This document shows, piece by piece, positions 62,801 to 64,000 of a stretch of 64,000 nucleotides of DNA (positions are counted from its first letter, which is position 1; each line of letters begins with the position of its first letter). The translations under genes were made by a program, and so were the position numbers. Source of the stretch: Rhizobium sp. NFR07 (GTDB lineage: Bacteria; Pseudomonadota; Alphaproteobacteria; Rhizobiales; Rhizobiaceae). The stretch lies in assembly GCF_900111905.1 (NCBI RefSeq), contig NZ_FOKM01000005.1, positions 310,001 through 374,000 of the forward strand, in the 5' to 3' direction. The notes below the pieces were generated by a model, which made no database searches, was not told the DNA's origin, and saw only the letters and a list, made by a program, of their open reading frames with translations.

Positions 62801-64000
62801 GGACACGCCGTTCGTCGGTGAGCTTCCCGTAGCGACCGATGTCGAAGGCGACGATATAAGCTACGTCCTGGGTGAAGGCCCGGCCAATGGCACGCTCGTG
62901 CTCAATGCGGATGGGACCTACACCTATACGCCGGATGCAAACTTCAACGGCACGGACAGCTTTACCTACACCGTCACCGATGGCTCGGGCGTTTCAGCCG
63001 TCTACACCGTCGCGATCACCGTGACACCGGTCAATGATGCGCCGGTCGGCTCGGACGATGCGATAACGGTTACGGAGGACGTTCCCTTCGAAGGTCAGCT
63101 TCCTGTGGCCACCGACGCCGAAGGCGACGATCTCGATTACGCGCTGGGCAGCCCCGCCAGCAACGGCACGGTCACCGTGAATGCCGACGGCAGCTATCGC
63201 TACGTGCCGAATGCCAATTTCAACGGTTCCGACAGCTTCACCTATACCGTATCCGACGGCATCGCGACCTCAACCTACACTGTGGCGATCACCGTCAATG
63301 CGGTGGATGATGCACCGATCGGCTCGGACGGCGCGATTACCGTGACGGAAGACGTGCCTTTCAGCGGAACGCTGCCGGCCGCGACCGATCCGGAAGGCAA
63401 TAAGGTCAGCTACAGCCTCGAGACCGCCCCCGCCAGCGGCACGATCGTGCTCAATGCAGATGGCACCTATACCTATACCCCGGACGCCAATTTCAACGGC
63501 TCCGACGTGTTCACCTACACGGTCAGCGACGGTGCGCAGACATCCACCTACACGATCAGCATCACCGTCAATGCGGTCAATGATGCACCGGTCGGGTCGA
63601 ACGATGAGATAACGGTTGTCGAGGACACGCCGTTCGACGGCGAGTTGCCGCCCGCAACCGATGCGGAGAACGATCCGCTGACCTATGCTGTCGGCACCCA
63701 GGCGGTGAACGGCACCGTCACCGTCAATGCTGACGGTACCTATCGCTACGTCCCGAACCCGAACTTCAGCGGCAGCGACTCGTTCACCTACACAGTCAGC
63801 GATGGATCGGCCTCGTCGACCTACACGGTGACCATCAATGTCACGGAAGTGAATGACGCGCCGATTGGATCCGATACCAGCATCTCCGTCACCGAGGACG
63901 TGCCGGCGAGCGGCACTCTGCCCCGCGCCACGGACCCCGAAGGCCAGCCGGTGACCTATGGCCTCGGCACGACCCTGCCGGCCCATGGTTCGGTTACCGT
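38898..64000 (+). CDS. Giant DUF4347 / SdrD-B-like / cadherin-Ig-like repeat protein, 3' end outside window
   Basis: One uninterrupted frame from the ATG at 38898 to the window edge gives at least 8,367 residues. Order: polar basic leader without a Sec signal (KKKTKSKR) and the LMELEQRIAFDAAGAA segment near residues 33-48, as in other giant secreted proteins; DUF4347 at about 106-258 (VVVVDSSVPDYESLLQGI, VHIISHGDEGRL, YGCDFARGELGQ); a propeller-like region to about 530; an SdrD-B-like calcium domain at about 532-620 (SIGDQIYDDNNTNGTFDSGD); then a jelly-roll-like part and dozens of cadherin-, VCBS- and He_PIG-like repeats ending in VNDAP. Acidic DxDxD loops suggest calcium-stiffened rods. Probably a surface or released adhesin whose C-terminal secretion signal lies beyond the window. 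GGGAGG lies eight bases before the start; an ATG at 38892 is too close. Confidence 0.88.
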   Translation, partial: MNEHFSRPGKTLSADKKKTKSKRGAQDRFASSLMELEQRIAFDAAGAATIDHTKDEHSATPDDGGDASHHQDAGTKDSDALAAALAAVPEQGQTETQPVDEPARQVVVVDSSVPDYESLLQGIDGDFEVIVLEKGRDGVEQLAEALSHMKDIDAVHIISHGDEGRLYLGSAELTIESMSGDYADELQSLKSVLTDDADIMIYGCDFARGELGQNAARMMGYMTGADIAASTDATGAADLGGDWDLEYSTGDIDAKVAPTLDAQRDYAELMNVQASVGNGALLVVSGRTIYSVDVTTGKATAITTAPTTIGGVSLSDTLNSLAVDQANGLIYYTDSNNANTNRALFAYDFVNNTHILIDNDLTNNGAGLSITVGTSGVGGGAGTFYNGSLYLGIENVSGTDDQIWRITFSGNGRTIAGASAFGAAITGTNDWGDFAIDTTNNYLLSISGASSAITRYNLSTGAIVSTLTNPTGTTLAQGGGDLNGNTYLVGSSIQQINVSTGAAIGSAIAITTNGTTAIGTVADGARWVPPTGSIGDQIYDDNNTNGTFDSGDAGIANVTVQLIDDVNGNGVVDSGERVLATDITNANGTYLFTGFLPGQYIVRVTDANGVLGSAPLTTAATQAITLTTVGAANVAADFGYNAQAPIVDLNSGTTPTQIITNGGTPGTTGWTVGGSGGVANGGFAWTTDGGTGTLTQTNISGWNDGLAPSGAAQLVFDVGWSNNLLLGLSNDNNTPATLDITIGGVLYARVTTGTTGGTPNTATITYFNGASGSPSTVAASAAGTTAWGRTTVTLNLPSTVAPTGNLVFSYSAAGGLLTPSTDDIFIDNVSALTNVDTVAGVNYTTTYTENGAGVSIGSTVTDVRDLDSTTIRSATIVLTNAQAGDLLTLGTLPSGISGSVDTSVAGQVTVTLTGTATKANYAAAIRGITFSNSGDNPGTTARVINVTVSDGGLTSAVATSTISVIAVDDAPVNTLPASGWTTNEDTSVALSGLSIADLDAGNGTMTVTLNVATGTITAASGGNVTVTGSGTGTITLSGTLANINAYLASAAAPLYVPVADANGTVVLTMTTNDNGNTGTGGPLTDVDTRNITINAVNDAPVLDLDGSTAGSGYSIGYTENAAGVAIANANNSVIDVDNANMASATVVITNGQVGDVLAANGTLPTGITASYNSATYTLTLTGSATKAAYQTALAQILYSSTSDNPTIGGTATGRNISVTVSDGALASNTAVTTVAITAVNDAPVNTLPAAGWSTNEDTSVALTGLSIADLDAASGTMSVTLNVTSGAITATSGGSVTVTGSGTNTIVLSGTLANINAYLASAAAPVYVPVADANGAVTLRMTTSDAGNTGTGGPLTDSDTVTITIAPVNDPPILDLDTGSTGTGYSTSYTENGTGVAITGAASLITDVDNANMASMTVVISNGQAGDMLAAGGLPAGITASYNAATFTLTLTGSATKADYQTALQAVRYSSTSENPSTIARAINVTTNDGAANSNTAVASVNVIAVNDAPVNTVPGPATVQEDVLTAITGLSVTDVDSTNVTVTLTVANGILSPSTTAGTVTGSGTGTVTISGTQAQVNSVLASLRYQGNADYNGSDTLTMVTSDGSLSDTDTVAITITPVADIVPDTVTTTEDTPLSFNVITGTNGASADNFENSGRTLTSVTQPPAGQGTVTFNADGTITYTPTADFNGQTSFTYTVTSGGVTETATVTVNVTAVNDAPINTLPASGWATSEDTGVALTGLSIADVDAGAGTMTVQLAVTSGSITATSGGSVSVAGSGTGTITLTGTLANINAYLASAAAPVYAPVANASGSVTLTMTTSDGGNTGTGGTLTDIDTRPITISAVNDAPINTLPGSYSTAEDTSVGLTGIQISDVDAATGTMTVTLGVNSGILTASAAGGVTVSGSGTGTITLTGTLANINTFLAGASRPTFIPVTDFNGAVTLTMTTNDGGNTGSGGALTDVDTSTITVTAVNDAPILDLDASGAGTGFTTSYTENGTGVAIVDTDVLVTDVDNANMTSATIVIANGQAGDALSIAGTLPTGIAFSYNAATFTLTLTGSATKADYQTALQQIRYSSSSDDPGSTARTINVFVNDGAANSNTAVATVSVIPVNDPPVNTLPTGYTTAEDTNLSLSGLSLADPDAGTGTMTVSLSVNSGTIVATGSGGVAISGSGTGTITLSGTLANINAYLAAAASQPVYTPVADFNGAVTLTMTSSDGSLTDTDSRTITVTPVADITNDTVTTNEDTAATINVNANDSFENAGHTITAINGSSIVSNGVVTVTNGTVRLNADGTLTFTPAADYNGQTTFTYTVTSGGVTETATVTVNVTAVNDAPVNTVPGAQTTAEDSALSISGVSVSDVDGGSLTTTVSVTNGALSVTAGGGATITNNGTGTVTIAGTAAQINAALAGLAYTPTADYNGSAQLTVVTSDGQLSDTDGIAISVTPVADIANDSVTTNEDTAVTINVNANDSFENAGHTITAINGTAVAVNGTVTVANGTARLNADGTITFTPAADYNGQTTFTYTVASGGVTETATVTVNVTPVNDAPVNTVPGAQTIAEDGTITFSPAAGNAISVADIDSGTLTVTVNVTNGAFSLSGITGLTFTAGDGTSDATMTFSGTAAAINAALAGATYVPTRDYNGPAQISLTTSDGTLTDSDTIGVTITSVADIANDSVSTDEDVAVTIPVLANDTFDNPGRTITAINGTAIAAGGTVAVSNGSVQLTAGGQLVFTPTLDYNGVTTFTYTVTSGGVTETGTVTVAVASINTPPVNTIPANYTTLEDSALGLTGLSISDADAGTGAVSVTLAVDTGRLNATTAGGVTVTGNGTGQIVLSGTISAINAYLAGSSRPSFTPAANSVANVTLTMTTNDNGNTGGPALTDIDTSTIAITPVNDAPAGTDKTITLAEDGSYAFTAADFGFTDPNDSPANTLSAIVINTLPTNGVLSLGGVPVTAGQVINAASIGSLTFTPTANANGAALASFTFQVRDNGGTTNGGVDTDPTPNTITFNVTAVNDAPVNTLPGSFATNEDTALALTGLSIADVDAGTGNVTVTLSVGSGTLAATAGGSVAISGSGTSTITLTGTIANINAFLGGASRPVYTPVANANGAVTLTMVTNDGGNTGTGGALSDTDTATISIAPVNDAPVGSNAAISTNEDTVFSGTLPVATDVDGDPLTYSAGSTGPSHGVVVVNANGTYTYAPAANFNGTDTFTYRVSDGTATVEYTVTVTVNAVNDAPVAANDTAQTAANSNVAANVLTNDSDVDGDPLTVSQVNGVAGNVGVAVAGSNGGTFTIGANGAAIFNPGTAFVDLAAGQTRTSSITYQVSDGNGGTATATFTVTVTGINDAPISTPIANQSSSDAQAISLNVSGNFSDPDAGDSLTFTATGLPPGLSISAAGVITGTINRSASVTGPYSVTVTATDSAGAQASRSFTWAVANPAPIAGNDSFATTENAAINGSVLTNDSDPDGDPITVSAVGGSGAGVGAAVAGSNGGTFTINADGTYAFNPGTAFDNLAAGQTRTTSVTYAISDGQGGTATATVTVTVTGQNDAPVAVNDTFTTNEDTAVTFNVLANDSDVDGGTLSVTAINGTAISAGNPVTVTGGVVSLNANGTLTFTPATNYNGSPSFTYTVSDGQGGATTATVNGTVNPVQDPPVATDDTFTTNEDTAVTFDVRANDSDVDGDPLTVTRINGTAISSGGSVAVTGGTVTLNANGTLTFNPAANYNGSPSFTYTISDGQGGTATATVNGTVNPVQDPPVAGNDTFTTAEDMPTTISVLGNDSDPDGDALTITAINGTAITSGATVSVTGGAVTLNANGTLTFTPTANYNGSPSFTYTISDGNGGTATATVNGTVTPVNDAPVAGNDTFTTAEDTAVTINVRANDSDVDGDTLTITQINGTAIVSAATVSVTGGTVTLNANGTLTFTPAANFNGNPSFTYTVSDGNGGTATATVNGTVTPVNDAPVAGNDTFITPEDTAITIDVRTNDSDVDGDALTVTAINGTAIATGQSVAITGGSVRLDADGRLSFTPTANFNGAISFGYTVSDGNGGTATATVNGTVTAVNDAPISSNVSISTQEDTPFSGTLTATDVDGDAITFSAGTTTPANGTVTINANGTYTYTPNANFNGSDTFSFVVTDPNGGRNEYTVTVTIAGENDAPVGTPLPNRSANDGATVNFDVSGFFSDADGDTLTYAQTGLPSGLSITAAGVITGTIDNQASQGGTNGAYTVTVTVSDGNGGTAQQTFTLTVSNPAPIAVNDTATTAEDTAVTINVLANDSDPDGDPLTITAATAAHGSVTILANGQISYLPSANYNGTDTITYTISDGNGGTATGTVTVTVTPVNDDPVGSPIADRTRNDGDTDSLDLSAFFSDPEGNALTYTVEGLPAGLTLSGNTISGDIAADASGPTGERVYTVRVTASDGAGGTAVITFSYTVLNIPPVANDDAVTTDEDTPVDIDILANDSDPDGDAAEVIRVNNQVLTPNGVAVETTHGSVRLIENPDGSQFLRFTPDADYNGQESFSYTIDDGNGGMDTATVTVTVLPVNDDPTPTQPIPDRVRADGQSFSYDVSDFFTDPDGDDLTFTISGLPAGLSYNAATGLIFGNIDHNASRGGNNGVYTVTITASDGTSTTPAQTFQLTVTNPGPTANNDTVTVNEDTTITINPLANDIDPDGDTLTITAASAGNGSVTINANGTITYLPELNFNGVDTIVYTISDGDGGVSTATIRVTVTPVNDNPTSDPIPDQYDSDSQSVSYDVSPYFDDVDGDTLTFEAEGLPPGLTMDEAGRITGTLAANASNGGPYAVEITASDGNGGTTVRTVTWYVTNLPPKAFNDTLTLGENTSGGGNVLSNDQDPDGDPLSVDQVEGAGVNVGVAVQGSNGGTFVINANGTYTFNPGTDFDDMSVGDPPRTTTITYRVTDGTNVDTATITVTINGVNDAPTADTIPNYTRADGQSLTTHPLHLGAFFQDIDANDTLTFTEDGLPQGLTMAADGTITGTIDNAASQGGPNGDGVYTVTVTASDGRGGTVEQTFSFTVTNPAPTANNDTVVTGEDTPVTFNPITGEGTTSGDDGADTDPDGDALFIDPDFEPVAGNGTVVVNQDGTLTYTPNANYNGTDTIVYRVTDGQGGFSTGIITVSVDAENDPPISSPIADLDRNDGEDISFDISGNFADPEGEPLTYAANGLPPGLLIDPETGVISGTIDPGASGPTGVQNYVVTITATDPDGGSVSENFTYTIRNVAPNAENDTATTPEDTPVDIDILANDTDADGDTDTVILVEGVNLTVGGPAVMTANGSVQLVLNAAGREVLRFTPNANFNGTESFAYTIGDRNGGTDSATVTVTVTPVNDAPVATPIPDRTQVDGSAFSLDVRPYFSDVDGQTLTYTVGALPPGLTFNPATGLISGTLDAAASQGSPYTITVTASDGTASVSDSFVFTVTNPAPEAANDTVNTSEDTPVTFNPITGEGTASGDAGEDIDPDGDPLTITQIDGQAIAVGGTITVAGGSVTLIDADGNLTFTPAPNFNGTVGFTYRVSDGNGGFSDASVTLNIAAVNDAPVIDLNGTAAGGTGNQVSFTEGDAPVRIVTPDAIVSDVEGGIVSLDVNLAGFTDGGSEVIHLNGAVDIIFGTASSGTIAFGGTTFFYSYNGSNALHFENAAGASTPMPDAAASALLRALQYENRDDNPTDGNRTLTISVTDNQNAKTQAVATVSVGAVNNPPVAVNDNATTGENTPITNGPSVLGNDSDAEGATLTVIAVGTGDPGEAIDGSDGGTFVIAADGTYTFDPGTEFDDLQVGESRTTNVTYTISDGQGGTATATLTITVTGENDAPVGGDFTLDAMEDTTATGFLPVTDVDGDPLTYAVTGQPANGTITIGTDGSYTYVPAANFSGADSFTYTVNDGRTTVTFTVTVNVENVEDPPVGEIPNQAYDDAEDVSLDVSQFFTDADGDTLTFTQAGLPEGLEMSADGTITGTLESDASQVSGGVYVVTVTVSDGQTGGTITREFTITVSNPAPIAQNDAITTEENTPATGSVFANNGSGADSDPDGDAINVSAVNGNAAGVGASVIGTAGGSFTIAAGGGYTFNPGTDFDDLAAGESRTTSVTYTISDGQGGTSTATFTVTVTGTNDAPVGADTTIDVTEDTAFNGTLPVATDAEGQPLTYAAGSQPDNGRVVVNADGTYTYTPDPNFNGEDSFTYTVSDGTATVTYTVTVNVGAVNDAPALGNDTFTVDEDGSTTIDVLANDSDADNDPLTITAIDGQAIGMGETVSITGGTITLNANGTLAFTAAANFNGPLTFTYTVSDGTTTSTATVSGQVNAVNDTPVAVDDAATTDENTAIEGNVIIGSDSDPDGDTLTVIEVGAGSNGVGATLAGSNGGSFVILADGSYSFDPGAAFQDLQAGESRTTSIAYTISDGNGGTDTATLTVTVTGVNDAPTAPTLPPRTDVDGAAINLDLGSQFSDIDGDTLSYTVTGLPTGLTYDPATGTITGTIDPAASGPTGTFAFTVTMTASDGNGGSVERSFTWTVTNPVPVAQDDTFSIDEGDTLEGNVLANNGNGADADEDPLTVSLVNGPANGTLTLNTDGTFTYEPNAFFNGTDSFTYQVDDGNGGIDTAVVTINIGAVNDPPVPADDTFAIDEDGSATIDVLGNDSDPDNDTLTVTAINGQAITTGNPVSVTGGSVSLNADGTLTFTAAANYNGNPSFIYTVSDGTVSRDAIVSGIVRAINDAPVNALPGSFTGSEDTDLPLTGIQITDVDAEDAPVTVTLGVDAGALIAFSGGGVTVAGGGSASITLTGSVANINAWLAGPTAPVYRPVANSSAAVTLTMTTDDGGNTGVGGALSATSTASILIDPVNDAPVATDQLISTPEDTPVAGTISATDADGDPLTYVVTIQPANGRVTIDASGAYLYTPNTDFNGTDSFTVTVSDGQGGTTTATVTIDVSPVNDAPIGSDGAITVTEDVPFNGQLPTATDPEGSPVSYAVGSQPAHGTVTVNADGSYSYSPAANYNGTDSFTYTVSDGTATSTYTIAITVNAVNDAPVGSNTSISINEDTPFNGQLPTATDAEGDAITYELETTAANGSVTVNADGSYSYTPNANFNGTDTFTYAVSDGAASNTYTVTITVGAVNDAPIADDLTVTIDEDTPIVNGALPEATDAEGDAITYELGSSPLNGSVTVNPDGTYSYTPNANFNGTDTFTYSVSDGSASNTYTVTIIVDPVNDAPVASNTSISVTEDVPFNGNLPAATDAEGDDVVYTVADEPTNGTISINPDGSYTYTPNANYNGPDSFTYTVSDGVDSNTYTVTISVGAVNDPPVAGDASVTIDEDTSITNAALPAATDADGDTVSYALGSQAAHGTVVVNANGTYSYVPNDDFNGTDTFTYTVSDGMASNTYTVTITVNPVNDAPVASDTSISVTEDVPFSGSLPAATDAEGDDVVYAVADQATNGTVSINPDGSYTYTPNANYNGPDSFTYTVSDGVDFNTYTVTISVGAVNDPPVAGDDSVTIDEDMSITDAALPAVTDADGDTVSYALGSQAANGTVTVTADGTYSYVPNANFNGTDTFTYTVTDGTATATYTVTITVNPVNDAPVASDTSIAVTEDVAFDGNLPPATDVEGDDITYALGTGPTNGTIVLNADGSYTYTPNADYNGPDSFTYTVSDGVDSNTYTVTISIGAENDAPIGEDATATTDEDTPITNGVLPVATDPEGSPVTYGLGRDALNGSVTVNEDGTYSYVPNANFNGTDSFTYTVSDGTATSTYAVTITVNAINDAPVASNASISVTEDVAFDGNLPPATDVEGDDVSYVLGDGPANGTLVLNADGTYTYTPDANFNGTDSFTYTVTDGSDVSAVYTVAITVAPVNDAPIGENATATTNEDTPITNGVLPVAIDPEGSPVTYGLGRDALNGSVTVNEDGTYSYVPDANFNGTDSFTYTVSDGTATSTYTVTITVNAVNDAPVASDTAISVTEDTPFVGELPVATDVEGDDISYVLGEGPANGTLVLNADGTYTYTPDANFNGTDSFTYTVTDGSGVSAVYTVAITVTPVNDAPVGSDDAITVTEDVPFEGQLPVATDAEGDDLDYALGSPASNGTVTVNADGSYRYVPNANFNGSDSFTYTVSDGIATSTYTVAITVNAVDDAPIGSDGAITVTEDVPFSGTLPAATDPEGNKVSYSLETAPASGTIVLNADGTYTYTPDANFNGSDVFTYTVSDGAQTSTYTISITVNAVNDAPVGSNDEITVVEDTPFDGELPPATDAENDPLTYAVGTQAVNGTVTVNADGTYRYVPNPNFSGSDSFTYTVSDGSASSTYTVTINVTEVNDAPIGSDTSISVTEDVPASGTLPRATDPEGQPVTYGLGTTLPAHGSVT
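41811..43427 (+). repeat. Two copies of a ~0.8-kb two-domain unit in the giant gene
   Basis: Units start at 41811 (816 bp) and 42627 (801 bp). Each pairs an NTLPASGW...NEDTSVAL domain with a following LDLDG...YTENGAGVAI domain, about 270 residues in all. The frame is kept and long stretches are alike at DNA level. Confidence 0.75.
49563..51107 (+). repeat. Five exact-length 309-bp (103-residue) tandem repeats
   Basis: Units start at 49563, 49872, 50181, 50490 and 50799; every one is exactly 309 bp and the last ends at 51107. Each reads PVAxNDTF...NEDTAV...NDSDVDGD...INGTAI...LNANGTLTFTPAANYNG...GGTATATVNGTV. Confidence 0.9.
59472..64000 (+). repeat. Tandem 91/92-residue domains, partly as 549-bp dimers, running off the window
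   Basis: Unit boundaries (the proline of VNDAP) fall at 59472, 59745, 60018, 60291, 60567, 60840, 61116, 61389, 61665, 61938, 62214, 62490, 62766, 63042, 63315, 63588 and 63861, all 273 or 276 bp apart. From 60567 they group as two-domain repeats of 549, 549, 549 and 552 bp. Each unit has SISVTEDVPF..., ATDAEGD..., NGTVTVNADGSYTYTPNANF and TDSFTYTVSDG. Confidence 0.9.

Noticed and set aside
27923-64000. Phage or transposon origin of the octad/giant-protein region
   Set aside because: No integrase, transposase, attachment-site repeats or tRNA gene is visible, and base and codon use match the neighbours apart from the AT-rich promoter gap.
1-64000. tRNA, rRNA or other structured RNA genes
   Set aside because: No cloverleaf, rRNA segment or known small-RNA pattern was recognised in the intergenic regions by eye.

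Overview
The window looks like chromosome or chromid DNA from a Rhizobiaceae alphaproteobacterium (Rhizobium/Agrobacterium/Shinella/Ensifer type). This rests on a high-GC sequence, an lpiA-acvB lysyl-phosphatidylglycerol operon, a chvE-gguA-gguB sugar transporter, ytfQRT-yjfF, a hutF-type histidine pathway, a TGA-N9-TCA iron box and two copies of a rhizobial RIME-like intergenic palindrome.

Layout. 1-1079: acyltransferase-3 membrane protein whose start codon straddles the left edge. 1165-1830: TerC-family protein. 2215-6194: acvB and lpiA, overlapping by 4 bp. 6503-14276 (minus): a sugar island with a GguC/AraD1-type enzyme, a Gfo/Idh/MocA sugar dehydrogenase and an IlvD/Edd sugar-acid dehydratase, followed by chvE, gguA and gguB. 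14566-19953 (plus): a second sugar importer (ytfQ-ytfR-ytfT-yjfF) and a FadR-type GntR regulator. The two sugar units share one divergent promoter region. 19959-26449: histidine utilisation (hutF on minus; hutI, hutH, hutU, hutD on plus). 26556-27515: siderophore-interacting flavoreductase behind a RirA-type box.

27.9-64 kb is the unusual part. A 1552-residue protein (27923-32581) consists almost wholly of 193 octapeptides with no insertion or deletion; a marker octad recurs at strictly alternating spacings of 7 and 10 octads over 160 octads. Convergent to it lies a four-gene minus-strand operon: PqqD-like/M50 zinc protease/HlyD fusion, GAF-like/TM/HlyD protein, periplasmic HlyD adaptor and a TolC-like outer-membrane lipoprotein. 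Divergent from that operon, and open to the window edge, is one giant reading frame (38898 to beyond 64000, more than 8,367 codons): a DUF4347 protein with a propeller-like region, an SdrD-B-like domain and dozens of cadherin/Ig-like repeats expanded in several separate rounds.

Inferred working. The four-gene operon probably exports or processes the giant adhesin-like protein. It has adaptor and outer-membrane parts but no ABC ATPase, with a membrane metalloprotease-HlyD fusion in the place where an ATPase would be expected. The octad protein may be another client or partner. This ABC-less export/adhesin locus together with the octad protein is the best candidate for an undescribed system here. 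The first 27.5 kb is mostly recognisable metabolism and transport.
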